Shown: positions 10,800 through 32,530, counted from the first letter of the stretch. The stretch is 64,000 bases of DNA from Heterodera schachtii (GCA_023374025.1 SIJG01000024.1:133602-197601), one strand, 5' to 3'. Translations and numbers: made by a program. The notes: a model not told the origin generated them from the letters alone.

Positions 10800-11490
10800 T
10801 GTTGCTCCCCCCCCCCTCCCCCAACTCTAAAATTGATTGACGGACGGATGACCCCACCGGCGACCGCTCGCGTTGTTTGCGGCGTTGCCCCCGCGGGGGC
10901 AAATCGACCGACGGCGACGCCTGCTGATGCTGGAGGAGGAGAGAGTCATTTCCAATCCAATCCAACCTATCCCCCTCCAAAGCCCCCACTTCCCGCCCCC
11001 CATCAGTCAGCAGCAGAGGACGGATTCCCCCCCCCCCCTCCCCCCCCCCCCGCTCCCCCGCCCCCTTCGGCTCTTCCGTTTTCCGTCCGTCCGTCTTCCG
11101 ATACATTCATCGCCTCCCCCCCCCCCTCTCTGCCCCCCCCCCCTTTGGCTCTTCCGTTTTTCGTCCTCCTCCTTCCGTCCGTCTCTTCCGATACATTCAT
11201 CGCCTCCCCCTCCCCTCTCCCCCCCCCCCTCCCCCGGCCCCCAATTCTCCGTCTCCAACAGCGTCAATAGCTGCTGTCCGCCCCCCGTCGCCTCCCCCCA
11301 CCCCGCCCCGCTCGCGTTTCTCCTCCGTTTTATGTACAATACCATTCATTTCCCACCACCAGGTTCCGGCCAACAATCATTCTTTGAGTGCCCCCTACCC
11401 CCTCACCTTTGTCCCTTCTCCCCCGCTCTCTGCTGCTGTTGGCCGTGCCCTTCTCTCCCCTTATTAATTGTTGTGCCACGGGCGTAGGAA
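10800..11490. repeat. C-homopolymer and polypyrimidine block
   Basis: Runs of 8-12 C (for example near 10807, 11029, 11042, 11117 and 11220) alternate with TCTTCCGTTTTCCGTCCGTCC and GATACATTCATCGCCTCCCC, which appear twice (about 11070-11120 and 11150-11215). Long proline-rich frames on the plus strand and glycine-rich frames on the minus strand are consequences of the composition. No gene supported. Confidence 0.7.
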
Positions 11491-11896
11491 ACAAACCTTG
11501 TTAATGCATTGAAAATGGCCATTTGTATGTCGAGAATTAAAGACGAGAATGGCCACGAAAGGCAAAGCCGAGACTCACTGGTGGCAAAATAAGGCCATTT
11601 TGGGATAATCAAAAATGTTGGTCCAGAAGCCTGATCAATTTGGATCATAAAAATTGCCAATTTGCTGCTTTCATTGCGGCAAAACGTGAATTTTTTTTTT
11701 TCAATTTTTTTTATGAATTTTGGGACCCCACAATCATTTCATGGCCCATTTAGAGAAAGGCTATTATGTTCTCAAAAATTTAAAAATCCTCATCTGATTG
11801 TGAGCACTAAAATTATCCTTATTTGGCACAAAAAGCCTCATAAAACTCTCATTATTTCTCGTTTTCAAATATTTCCATAATTTCCAATTAAAAAAT

Positions 11897-12268
11897 TTAA
11901 AACAACCATATTTTTCGCTTGAAACAAACAAATTCATCAATTTTTTGGATCGGACTCTGATGAAAGATTTCTCTTAGTCTCAAAAAATCGGATTTGAACT
12001 TTTTCCAGAATTCCATGAAAAAGGGCACTGAAAAAACCGGGGTCCTGGCACATAAATGGAGTTCAAGCAGTTCATGGATAAGCTTTGCCAAGCCATCTCC
12101 TAAAATCCTCCTCAATACAAGATCATCCACACTGTTCCAATCTCCAAATCTGCTGATGTTGCATTTGATGGCGTCCTTGCCGCCGCTGTTGTGTTGTGTT
12201 GTGTTGTTCAGCAGCAGCAGCACAAAGTCGCGCGGGGTCGCGGAGGAGTCAGCGGAAGAGTCACTCAT
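11897..12268 (-). CDS. Possible hypothetical protein fragment
   Basis: An open frame of 123 aa starting MSDSSADSSATPRDFVLLLL. The middle part (SRFGDWNSVDDLVLRRILGD, then LAKLIHELLELHLC) has amphipathic character and balanced composition that stand out from the surrounding repeats. No domain is recognised and no flanking exon could be joined with certainty. It could be a single exon of an unrecognised minus-strand gene together with the frame at 12527-12748, or chance. Confidence 0.25.
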   Translation of the reverse strand: MSDSSADSSATPRDFVLLLLNNTTQHNSGGKDAIKCNISRFGDWNSVDDLVLRRILGDGLAKLIHELLELHLCARTPVFSVPFFMEFWKKFKSDFLRLREIFHQSPIQKIDEFVCFKRKIWLF

Positions 12269-12526
12269 TCACTCGCCTCCCCTCCCCCCGCCCCTTCGGG
12301 GACGATCAATTCCATCCAATCCCTCCCAATCCCTTCCCATCCCATTCCATCCTCGTCCTTGCCCTCACTCACTCACTCACTCACTCAACTCAACTCATTT
12401 TCACTCATCATCCAATCGTCTTCTCGTCTTCTCTTTTGATCACATCACTCCCCCCCCCATTTTGCTTCACATTATGCGTGGCTTTTGCCTTTTTGAGCAT
12501 AGTAGGCCGAGAATTGGGGGAAGGGA

Positions 12527-12748
12527 TCAGTTTGATTGGGGACGGGGATCAGTTTTGATCAGTTTTGGCAAGAAAAGAGAATCAAGGACACAGATGCACT
12601 CGTTGGATTTGAGGATATAATTAAGGACGAAATCAGCCGGAATCAGTTCTGCTTTTATGTCGAGACCACGTGATTCGAAACACTTTTCTGCGTCAGCTAA
12701 TTGATTAGAAAGAAGAATGATATGGTAAGAAATCCCATTAATTACCAT
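12527..12748 (-). CDS. Possible hypothetical exon
   Basis: A 73-aa frame, MVINGISYHIILLSNQ..., whose central part (ADAEKCFESRGLDIKAELIP, ADFVLNYILK) has protein-like composition unlike the neighbouring simple repeats. It lies upstream, in transcription sense, of the frame at 11897-12268, so the two might be exons of one gene, but I found no clean splice pair. Low confidence. Confidence 0.22.
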   Translation of the reverse strand: MVINGISYHIILLSNQLADAEKCFESRGLDIKAELIPADFVLNYILKSNECICVLDSLFLPKLIKTDPRPQSN

Positions 12749-13604
12749 ATTTAATCCCCCCCCCCCTCCATTAAGGCCTCCTACGAGGGGGTTGAAAAAC
12801 AGAGATCCTGTTGGGAGCTAAATTGGATAAAGTTTTGTATCCATTACCTCATGCGATTTCAATTTCACTCTGATTTCCCCGTTGAAAATTTAAATTTGCA
12901 TTTAAATCCCTAAGTATTCGAGATTAATGACCAACACTCTCGTCCAGCAGCTCTCTTACGCTACTTTAAACTTCATTTTATCCCCAATTTGTTTGCAGTG
13001 CCATTGTCATTGAGCTCATCATCCGGCACTCCCCGTGGATTATTTGCGCGCTGTTTTTCTCGAAAATGCCATGGCTATTAAAATCCGTCTCAATGGATGC
13101 CATCCAATCCGATTTCCCCAAATGGTCCAACAACAACCCTCAAAATATGGGCTCCCTAAGTGTTGTTTCACATGAGTGGCATTGGCACTCGTCTCGCGCG
13201 ACCCCCTCCCTGTTTTTGTTTTGGTTTCAAATTTCAAAAACAATTAATTAGCTCACGGCATACAATATTTCTTCCATCAAATCCATTTTTTGCAATTTTT
13301 TCTCCCAATTTTGGCCAATGTTTGTTTTTACGCCTATATTCCATTGGGTTTTGCTATTTTAAGCGTTTTGTTTGGCCCTCCCAAATCTGTGGTGCATTTG
13401 TGCATGCAAATTACGCATAATCCGATAATCCGTTGGAGAAAAACTTTTGCGCTTCATCCAGTGCAGCTGATGTGTGAGGGCAGCAGCAGATGGTTGGGTT
13501 TCCCAGCCAAAGCCAAAGAACAAAATCATAGGGCATTTTTGTAAGCCAAAAAAAAATTGATCAGCAATGACAAGCATTGTGGCCAAATTAATGCCTTAAT
13601 GGAA
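12749..13604. other. Non-coding stretch, no gene seen
   Basis: A short C run near 12756, then mixed-composition sequence without credible exons. Several overlapping frames of 60-85 codons exist on both strands but none has splice continuity or recognisable motifs. Confidence 0.4.
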
Positions 13605-13689
13605 TAGGGAAAAGAGAAAAAGAGAGAGATAGAGAGGAGAGAGAAAGAGAGGAGGGGGAGCGACAAAGAGAGAGAGAGAGAGGGAGGGG

Positions 13690-13724
<35 letters not shown>

Positions 13725-13935
13725 AAGGAGAGAGAGGAGAGACAGAGAGAGAAAGAGAGAGAGAGAGGAGCGCAAAGAAAGAGAGAGAGAAGGAGAGCGA
13801 AAAAGAGAGAGAGAAAATTAGTGGAGAAAATTAGGAAGAAACTATGAGAGAGTGATTGTGTTTATGAGAGATAAAGAAAATGGGAGAGAGCGAGCGGGGG
13901 GGGGGGGGGTGAGAAAGAGAGAAAGAGAGAGAGAC
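13605..13935. repeat. (GA)n simple repeat tract
   Basis: About 330 bp of nearly pure purine on the plus strand, mostly GAGAGA with AAAGAGAGA variants, interrupted near 13895 by a run of 13 G. Such a strand-asymmetric tract can form triplex DNA or bind GAGA-type factors; that is inference. Confidence 0.95.
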
Positions 13936-14194
13936 AACTGCCATTGCTTTTAGTTATAAATTAGCATTTATTTCCATTTGAGGCCCGTCCATCCATCGAC
14001 TTGACTTTTGGTTCCAAAATATGTCATCGATCCGCCGATCACTCATCACGCGGCGAATGGGCAAATGTTAAAGCTTAAAACACCGCTCCGCGGGGGGAAA
14101 ACAAACAAATTCGCCGCCAATTCATAGGCGTCACAATCGCAATTAGAGAGGCGAAAATGATCAATTCGCGCTCGAATGTATAAATGACGCATCA

Positions 14195-14520
14195 TCCCCC
14201 GGGGGGCGCGCGGGGGGGGGGGGGGGCACAGCGGGCGGCGACGATCAGAGAAACGGAGGAGGGACGACGGGTCTTAAATCAGCAGCTCTGATCAGACACT
14301 GATCGGGCGATGGGGCTCATCAGCTGTGATCAGACACTGATCGGACGATGGGGCTCATCTTTCTGACGATACACAGATCGGATGATCAGACATTGATCGG
14401 ACGATGGTGCTCATCAGTTCTGATCAGACACTGATCGCACGATGGTCTCATCAGCTGTGATCAGACACTGATCGGACGATGGGGCTCATCAGCTGTGATC
14501 AGACACTGATCGCGTTGGTG
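14195..14520. repeat. GATCAG tandem repeat array with adjacent G run
   Basis: After a 13-14 base G run at about 14213-14226, the block CTGATCAGACACTGATCGG-ACGATGGGGCTCATC is repeated about five times to 14515, with unit lengths near 45-60 bp and small deletions between units. TGATCA palindromes occur throughout. No coding role seen. Confidence 0.8.
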
Positions 14521-14999
14521 CAGGCCCCTCGCTGCCGCCGGCGTTCGCGCAGCGCGCCGATCACCACCCGCCCATTACCAGCAACCAGCTGACCACATTA
14601 AAAGAAAAAGCCGCCCGCAGAGGAGGGGCGGGCAATTAAAGGGGAAAAGCCAAATTTAACTTGCACAATTAAATGCTGCTTAGGGGGAGGGGAGGCTTTT
14701 TCCCAAATTAATGTGAATTTGTGCATGATAAATTAGTGCCTGTGTGTTTCACTCATATCCCTCTCCTAATGCCCCCATTTTCTGTCCCGTCTCATCTCCG
14801 CCTCCCCCCCCCCCCCAATTTTTCCGCATTCCGTTGATGGAAAAAGGAAAAGCATGGTGGTGAAGATGGTCGGTCGACTAGTTTGGGGCTATGCTACGTA
14901 AGCCCTGCTGAACAACAACAGTAGCAAAAGCACAAAGCGCAACGCCTTCCTCCCCCCCCCCCCGGGCCCCGCAATTGTCCCCGTCCCATTTTCTCCCCC
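14521..14999. other. Non-coding, short C runs
   Basis: Mixed sequence with two C runs (about 14803-14817 and 14951-14963). No credible exon on either strand. Confidence 0.4.
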
Positions 15000-15440
15000 T
15001 GTCTCCGCAAATGCTCATCCTATTCGTCCCCATAATATTACGTCCCCCCTATCCCCGTATCTTTTGTCCCGTCCTCCTCGTCCCTCATCCTATTTATCCC
15101 CGTAATATTACGTACCCCTCCTAGTCTCTCTCATTCTCTGCGTCCCCGTAACTTTCATCCCCGTCCTCCTCTTCCCCCATTCTTTGCGGCCTCGTAACTT
15201 TCGTCCCCGACCTCATCTTCCCACATCCTATTCGTCCCCCTCCTCGTCCCCGTTCTTTGCGTCCCCGTAACTTTCGTCCCCGTCCTTCTCGTCGCAATCT
15301 TGCTCATCCCCGTAATGCTCTCCCCCCCTCCCCGCTTATTCTTCGTCTTCATCCCCATCACCTCGTCCTTCCCCGTAAATCCTCTCTTCCTCGTCCTCCT
15401 TCATCTTCTTCATCGTCCCCGTCTCTTCCAATGTTCGATT
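15000..15440. repeat. CGTCCCCGTAACTTTCGTCCCC degenerate tandem repeat
   Basis: Short words CGTCCCCGT, CCTATTCGTCCCC and ATATTACGTCCCC recur about every 20-60 bp, for example CCTATT.(T/C)ATCCCCGTAATATTACGT twice (about 15028 and 15087). The strand is strongly pyrimidine-biased. No gene. Confidence 0.7.
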
Positions 15441-16429
15441 AGTCATCGGAATCATCGCTTCACTCCCCCCCCCCCCCCCGCTTTTCACTCCCCTCTCATC
15501 CCAACCAATTTCCACACACAAATATATTTTATAGTGTCATAGCTACGAAGAAGGGGCACAAGTCATCATCACCATCATCATCAGTGGAAGAAAAGGGACA
15601 CACAAAGCAAAGAAAATCAAAAGCATTCCTTCCCCCCCCCCCCCCCCGCCAATCCCCCGGGGGTTATGGAAGTGTGTCCCCTCCCTTGGCCCCTCCGTTG
15701 TCCCCCCCCCCCGGCCCCTACGGGCTCGTCCATCTTCCAATCATCGCCATTTTGCACTCATCAATTGGACTGCTGGAGGGGTGAGAGACTCTGTAGGGGG
15801 TTTCGGACCACATCTGCTGCTATTGAGGACAACAGCCTTTCCCCCCCCCCCCCCTCTCCCCCTGAGAAACCGGAAATGAAATATTTGTTATTTTGGTAGA
15901 ATTTTTGGCAATTTTCCATAATTTATGGATTCAAAAAATTTTTCAAGTGCCGTTCGTGGGTACCTTTAGCAGTTTGATACCCATTCAAATGATCAAAAAA
16001 AGAAGTTTTTAATGCCAAAACTGTCATTGCGTCCCTTCAGGGGTCACTTTCCCTTTTCGGCCATTTTTTTATTCCAACAAATTTGTTGCATTGGAATGCT
16101 CTATATGTATGTTTAGAAGCTGGTCCTTTAACAAACCGACCAAAACATAAATAAATAATTAAAAAGTTTATTTTTTTAAATAAAAGAAACAAAAATTTTT
16201 AAAATTATATAAATTTCTTAATGATTTTAAATACATAGTTCTATTTTGAAAAAAAAAAAATTTTTTTTAAATAAATTTCTGTTTCAATTTTTTTGCATAT
16301 TTTTTTGACATTCTACCTTTGTACGTTATGCCATGAATCCAAATTTGGAGTCTCAAAGTTGGTCTGTACGGTTTTGGTACGCCACAATTCAATTTGACCC
16401 GCTTCACTGTCTCCGCCCCCTCAGCTTAT
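15441..16429. repeat. C-homopolymer runs and AT-rich spacer
   Basis: C runs of 10-16 bases near 15466-15479, 15632-15647, 15706-15716 and 15841-15854, then AT-rich sequence without exons from 15890. Frames here are proline-rich artefacts. Confidence 0.5.
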
Positions 16430-16575
16430 CATAGCTTATTAGCACCACCATAAAAATTGTGTAAAAATGCATTTTTTAGGACCACCACTATCACAATATC
16501 CCCTCTCCCCCCCCCCCCCGTTTTTTCCCACAAACAGAGGAGGGGGACAGACATATGACAAAGCAAAAGCATGGG
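16430..16575. repeat. Dispersed repeat, inverted copy of 52075-52250
   Basis: The segment from AGCTTATTAGCACCACCATAA through AAATGCATTTTTTAGGACCACCA, ATCACAATATCCCC, a C run, and CAGACATATGACAAAGC matches, in reverse complement, TTTTGTCATATGTCTG ... G run ... ATATTGTGATGGTGGTGGTCC ... AAAGCATTTTTACACAAA at 52075-52250. The two copies are 36 kb apart and well conserved, so this is a dispersed repeat. Confidence 0.75.
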
Positions 16576-16599
16576 AATGGGGTGGCGACGGCTTCTTCT

Positions 16600-17370
16600 T
16601 TCCCTTACGCCCCCCCCCCCCGCCGCGCCGCGCCGATTTTTCATTTTTTACAACTTTTTCCCAACTCCTCGCGAAGACGACGTCCCCCCCCCCCACCGGT
16701 AGCATCCCTTCCCCCCTCCCCCCCTCCCCTCCATCCATCCGCCACCCATTCACTGTTTGTGTCCGTCCCATTGCTGCTGATTCATCACCATCAGCTACAG
16801 CGAGCAGTGTGTCCCCTCCGTGTCCCCCCGCCCAGCGATTCCATCGCCGCTCGGCAGTTGAGGAAAAGCTGCTGCTGTGGGGAGATGGGAGGCGTTGGAA
16901 AATAAAAACCACTGCTTTTCCCTGCTGGGGATGGAGGCAGGCAGCCTGCCGAAAGGCCACTGTTCTCCCCTGGGGGTGGTGACCGTTGAAGCAGGGGGAC
17001 CTAGGAAAAGCCGAAAAGTCACTGCTTTCTCCTGGGCGACAGACCATTGAAAAAACCACTGCTTTTCAATGTTGGGGGTCTTGGAAAAGCCGAAAATCCA
17101 CTGCTCTCCGGTGGCAGGGAGGAAGCCGCTGAAGGAGGAAAAGCCGAATTCTTCTGCTGGGGGTGGCACCCCGGAAAAGTTCCGCCATTGCTCTCCCCTA
17201 TCCCCTGCTGGAGGACTGTTGCAAACCCTCTGCTTTTCCCAAAGTCGCTCTCACCCCTGGGGGTGGGCCCGTTTGAAAAGCCTGTGCCCCCCCGTCCCCG
17301 TCGCCCATTTGTCCGGGGGGGGGGGGGGGTTGGAAAAATCAAAAAGTCGCTCTCACCTCTGAGGTGAGCC
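16600..17370. repeat. Degenerate tandem repeat around CCACTGCTTTTCCC
   Basis: Words such as GAAAAGCCGAAAA.TCACTGCT, CCACTGCTTTTC and CCCTGGGGGTGG recur every 40-70 bp from about 16900 to 17370, in one orientation, with intervening C runs upstream (16611, 16687). Frames of over 100 codons on both strands result from the repeat and show no motif. Confidence 0.6.
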
Positions 17371-18789
17371 CGTTGGAAAAATTTGTGCCCCTCCCCCCCG
17401 CCTCCTCCCGTCCCCGTCGCCCATTTGTCGCGCCCCGTCCCCCGTCGCCCATTTGTCCGTCGTCCGTTCGTCGCGACGATCGTTATCCACGAAAAAATGC
17501 TGCTGCTTTTTTATTGAACATTCATTTTGCCCAACAGCCAGAAGCCTCATCCACAAAGTGTGACAATTTCACATTCTCCCCCCTCACCCCCTCCCATATT
17601 TTCTTCATTCTCCCCCCACCCCCACCCCTCAACATTCTTTCCCTCCCCCCCCCCCCCCCCCTCTCCTTAAAATTATTTATTCCTCCCAACTCAATCATAT
17701 AAATTCTGCCGCCGCTGATCACGGGACAGCTCCCCCCCCCGCGGGGATTACAGTGGGGAGAGGGGAGGGGTGAGAATGGTTGTGAGAATCTGAGAATTTT
17801 GTGCTGCTGCTGGTGGGTGGTGGTGGTGACGGTGGTGAGTGGCTTTGCATTTTCTTTTAAATTATAAGCCGTTTAACAAATTGCTGCTGGGCTCATTCAG
17901 CTCGACTTTACCCCCCCCCCCCCTCTCTCCCCGACTATCGGCTGATCAGTCCCTGATCGGAATAATCAAGCCACAGACAGTCGTCGGCCGCTGGATGGTG
18001 GTGGAAAATGAAGTCATTAGCTAATGGGTGGGAGGAGAGAGTACCCCGCCCCGCCCCTCTCCCTCCCCCCCCCCCACTCATCACTCGCTGCTATTAGCAT
18101 CACACTTACGCTTGCTTATATAAAGCAAAAAGCTGTCAGTTCTCGGCTTATTTTTTTAATATGGGGTTGCGGGGGGGGGGGGGGGCTAATGGATGCTGTG
18201 GTTGATGGGAGGGGGGGGGGGGATAATTAATTTATGTAGTTAGCAATCCAGTTATAACTCTTGGCTGAGGATGCAAACGACGCTTTTTAGGGGTTTGGTA
18301 AAAAGCCAAAAAGGAGGGGGAGGGGAGGCTTTGGGGGTGTGGATTAAAAAAACGGTAGGGTTGGGTGTAAAACCCGAAATAAACATTTATAAACCGAACT
18401 CCCGTTTTTTTTTTTTTTACAAAAATTGGTTCGAACCCCCATGTACAACCGGGAAGGATGGTCGAAGAATTGGTATAACCAAAACCGGGACGCGAAGGAC
18501 TCTCGGTTTTAAAAATAAAACCATTTTAAATTGCCCCTAATTAATTGGCAATTAGGAAAACGAAAGCGAAAAGTAATTAGCGGAGGTGGGTGATGATGTT
18601 GAACACGTCATCCTCTTCTCTCTCTCTTCTCTTACTCATCCATTTTATTCTCCTTGTATTCCCACAAATTTTTGTGTCCAAAAAATTGGATTTTTCACGC
18701 TTCAACAATTTTTCATTTGTTATTGCAAATTCCAAAATGGAATGTGATTATATTATGGCTGAAGCCAACAAAATGTCAAAGAAAATTTA
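17371..18789. repeat. C/G homopolymer cluster, no gene seen
   Basis: C runs near 17646-17661, 17735, 17909-17922 and 18066-18075 and G runs near 17319-17330, 18170-18184 and 18211-18222. A 66-codon frame at 18590-18790 starts with a Ser/Leu-rich hydrophobic stretch resembling a signal peptide, but it has no support beyond that and is not called as a gene. Confidence 0.5.
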
Positions 18790-19285
18790 AAGGCCAATGA
18801 AATAATTTTAGATTTAGAACGATTTTTGAAAATTTTTAGCCCCCCCCCCCGCCCAGGTTTTTTAATGTGAGACTAATTATGTATTATTTGTTAATCATCA
18901 TTAATTAGCAGTGATCAAGCAAGTTCCACTCTGTCCCTTATGTCAAAGCAACTAGTAAGAGATGACAGACAATTTTAAAGGCCAATGAAATTTTTAAAAA
19001 TTTGAAAGATTTTTTAAAATTTTTAGGCCCCCCAATTTTTGAGGTTTTTAATGAGCAGAGCGACTAATTATCATTAGTTGATCTTCATTAATTAATTATC
19101 ACGATCAGCAAGTTAGAGATGACAATTTTAAGGACCAATGAAATTTTTAAAAATTTAGAAAGATTTTTTAAATTTTTAGGCCCCCTAATTTTTGAGGTTT
19201 TTAATGAAGCAGAGAGACTAATTATCATTTGTTGATCTTCATTAATTAATTAATTATCACTCCGATCAGCAAATTCCATTCTGTC
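18790..19285. repeat. About 150-bp tandem repeat, three units
   Basis: Each unit runs TTTAAAGGCCAATGAAAT...TTTTTAGGCCCCCC...GAGGTTTTTAATG...GACTAATTA...GTTGATCTTCATTAATTA...GATCAGCAAG. Units begin at about 18787, 18973 and 19129. The first has a 10-C run where later ones have CCCCCC. No coding content. Confidence 0.85.
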
Positions 19286-20242
19286 GTCCCTTCTCCATTG
19301 TGTTTGTTCCATTATCATTTTATCAATTTCTTCTCTCTTTTTACTGTTCGTGTGTTCCTCACTCTCTCATTGAAGCTCATAATTCACAAATTCGTATAAA
19401 AACACAAAATTTTATCGCTGCCAATTTTTTTTATGAGGGAAAATTTAAGACGATTTGGGGAAAAAATTCCAAAATTTCAATAAGCGAATAATTCACTCTT
19501 TGATCAGCAGAAGAGGTCCATCAACTGATCAGAAGCACATTAATTTCTTCTTATTAAATGTTTTGGTTACATTTTCATAGAAAAAATTCGGAAAATTTGT
19601 AAAATTAATTCAAATGGGACTTTGAGAAAGGGAATTTGTTAGGCGATGCTCGGAAATCTTTTGAGTCGAGAGTCAAGAAGTGTTTCCCAATTTTTTGTTC
19701 CCGATCCCGGCCCCGTTTCCATAAATTCCCAACCCTCAAGTTTTGATATAAATAAAGTAATTACTTTAAATCCCTACATTGTTCTCGACCCTTTTATCCC
19801 ACCGATCCCGTTTAACATTTAAATTTGTAACTTCAATTTCGACGACACAAATTACCGGTCACAGGTCCCCGGTTTTTGAGTCCCAAGAATAACAAATAAT
19901 CCGTTCTCAGCATATGATTGATCGCTGGCAGGACTTTTCTTCTCACAATTCGCCCATGTTAATTCAATTAACCAAAACTTTTAAACAATATTCCCCACAT
20001 TTCCCCTAATTACCGCCTAATTACCCAAAATTAGGGTAGTTGCTTTTGCGGTTGCCCTTTTCCCTCCGTCTAATCCGCCCCATTGTTATGGCGGCACGCG
20101 GACTTTAAAGAATGGAGAAGAAGCATTCATTCATTCCGTCCTCCGCATGCTTTTTCTTTTCCCGCCCTTGCTGCTGAAGGGCAAGTTCGTTTTCGGTTTT
20201 TTGTTTTTGCCCGCCCTTTTTCCCTTCACTTTGTGTACCAAA
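19286..20242. other. Non-coding stretch, no gene seen
   Basis: Mostly AT-rich with a GATCCCG-type degenerate patch at 19680-19870 like those at 10385-10700. No exon with splice continuity found. Confidence 0.4.
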
Positions 20243-20391
20243 ATGTCGGCTAAATCCTTCGCCCCTTTGTCCCCCGCCGCCCCTTCCGCCGCCGGCGTTA
20301 ATCTCTCCCGCCAGCCGACCCCTCCGCCCGCCCCCCGGGCGATGACTCGTCTCCCTCCCCCCCGTCTCCCCGAAAAAATCTCTCTTCAGCA
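20243..20391 (+). CDS. Candidate upstream coding exon, possibly alternative 5' exon of the myosin gene
   Basis: An ATG-initiated frame of about 50 codons, starting MSAKSFAPLSPAAPSAAG and rich in Pro/Ala/Arg, runs into a perfect GTGAGT donor at 20392 with two bases of a codon left over. The next plausible acceptor, TTTCAG at 22079-22084, starts in the matching phase and leads in frame into the first myosin exon (22085 onward). This would add about 68 residues to the myosin N-terminus. Against it: a one-in-three chance of phase agreement, low complexity, and a good ATG at 22140. It may equally be part of a different transcript or chance. Confidence 0.3.
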
Positions 20392-20769
20392 GTGAGTCCT
20401 TCAAATGTGTCCTCTTTTCTCCCCTCGCCTCCCCCCCCCCCCATTTTTTGAATCACAAACTCGCGCCGTTTATACCATTTTTTGATTTTTGTCTATTGCC
20501 CGCCCCGTCAGCGGGCAAAAATCCGTCCCTTCCCCGGTTTGGGCTACGGTACACACACAGTAATCCCATTCCCATTGAATTTTGATTGTTTTTGTAAGGG
20601 TTTAGGGAGGCAAATGGAAATTTGTTTATGTAAATTTGGATTATTAGCAATATGGGAAAACAGAAACCGAAGTTTTTTCAAATTGTAATCAATTTGCACC
20701 TTAGTTGATGTTTTGTGGGTCTAATTAATGTGTTGCTTCAAATAATCTGAGAAGCGTAATTCCGTGACT

Positions 20770-20955
20770 TAATTATCGGGCATCGGCTTTCCATCCTTTA
20801 AATTGTCGGGAATCGGTTTGACCATGACCAAATTGTCGGGGCATCAGCTTTGATCATGCATCCCCCAAATCGTCGGGATTCGGCAATCAGCTTGACCATC
20901 CCCCAAAGTGTCAGGAATCGGTTTGACCATCACCAAATTGTCGAGAATGGGGATC
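20770..20955. repeat. About 35-50-bp degenerate tandem repeat
   Basis: AATCGGTTTGACCATGACCAAATTGTCGGG and variants recur about four times (for example near 20810, 20865, 20910), separated by GGCATCAGCTTTGATCATG-like sequence. The stretch is non-coding. Confidence 0.6.
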
Positions 20956-22084
20956 AATTCTCGCGCATGCCTAATTTGCAGAAACAAACAAACATCTGCT
21001 GCTGTTACTGGAACATACATGTGTAACTGTGTGTGTTTTTGAGCAAAAATTGCGAAAAAACCTCCCCCCGCATTCATTCATCATCATCCAATTCCTCCTC
21101 CTCTTCACCCTCCTCCTCCATAAATCAATGCTCCTTCCTCTTCCTCACCCCCCACCATCATTCTCCTCCTCCTCCTTCTTCTGCTGCTGTTGCTGTTTTG
21201 CTGTTGTTGTACCACCACCATTCGTCCGTCCGTCTTCGTCGTCGTCGTTCACATTCATTCATTCCATTACCATTCATTCGTTCGTTTCTTCGTTCATTCT
21301 TTCACATTCCCCCGTCGTCCCCCCCCCCCATCCCAAGGAATGGACGCCACTTTTTGTGGCGGGTGGGGGACAGCAGGAGAGCCCTCCTCCTCCCCCAACG
21401 ACGGTAGAGGCAAATTTATGTATGTATGCGTATTTATGTGGGCACAAATCACCGCCGCCACCTCCGCCCCATCCCATCCCATCGATTGTATTGTGTTCTC
21501 CCCCCCCCCCCCCCGTTTCTTCTTCTGTTTTGTGCCTTTTAAAATGCGATACATAAAATTTGTTGTTTAAAAGTTTTCGTTGATTTATGTGTTTGTGGGG
21601 GGAGGCTGAAAAGTGTCCCCGTTTAAAGATTAAACTGAAAAAGAGAGCATCCGTTGAGACTTTGATGGTTTTTGTTGTTCAATTTTTTCCTACCTTTTTA
21701 CTGTATTTTTTGAAAGGCAATCATTAAACTTTTGAATATTTATTAATACATACATTTCGCCAAACTCTACAAAAACAAATTTGTTTTCAAATTTTCCAAT
21801 TTCATCCAAAAGTCGGGACCGATGCTCAATCCTTTTAAAAGCATTTTATGAAGCATATAAAAATGCCGATGCGTGAAAATTTTCAAATGGAATTTGTTAA
21901 TTGGATTTGCCCTATAACTTAAATCCTCCGTCCAAGTATCAACCCTGAGTAAAAGTTAGCTAGACCCTGAAGTGCAATAGAAGCGATTTTAAAATTCCCC
22001 CGATATGGATTCCCAAAATGATTTCGCGTTTCCGGCTTTTGTAATCTATGCCTCTTAAAATGTCATTAAAGTGACAAATTTCAG
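20956..22084. other. Region upstream of myosin, CTCCTC/poly-C rich
   Basis: 21060-21560 is rich in TCCTCC and C runs (near 21326 and 21500-21514). Long Ser/Pro frames are compositional. The final TTTCAG at 22079-22084 is either a cis acceptor for the exon at 20243 or a trans-splice (SL) site 55 bases before the myosin ATG. Confidence 0.4.
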
Positions 22085-22139
22085 AGTGATTAAAAGTTGG
22101 AAAAAATTTCTTGTTGACTCACCACCACACAAATTTCAA

Positions 22140-32530
<10,391 letters not shown>

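Noticed and set aside
10764..11487. Long Pro/Ser-rich plus-strand and Gly/Arg-rich minus-strand frames of 100-204 codons
   Set aside because: They are open only because poly-C and CCTCCT repeats lack stop codons; both strands are open at once, composition is extreme, and no motif or splice continuity exists.
16439..17367. Overlapping frames of over 100 codons on both strands
   Set aside because: They follow the degenerate CCACTGCTTTTCCC repeat; several frames are open simultaneously and none resembles a protein family.
18420..18450. GGTTCGAACCCC B-box-like sequence suggesting a tRNA
   Set aside because: No A box at a suitable distance and no acceptor or anticodon stem can be formed.
21029..21570. 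Ser/Pro/His-rich frames of 124-175 codons
   Set aside because: Compositional artefact of CTCCTC and poly-C sequence; three frames are open in parallel.
22071..22139. Myosin start upstream of ATG 22140 at a GTG codon
   Set aside because: GTG is not a normal nematode start, and the frame upstream passes through an intron-like acceptor; ATG 22140 gives a more natural N-terminus.
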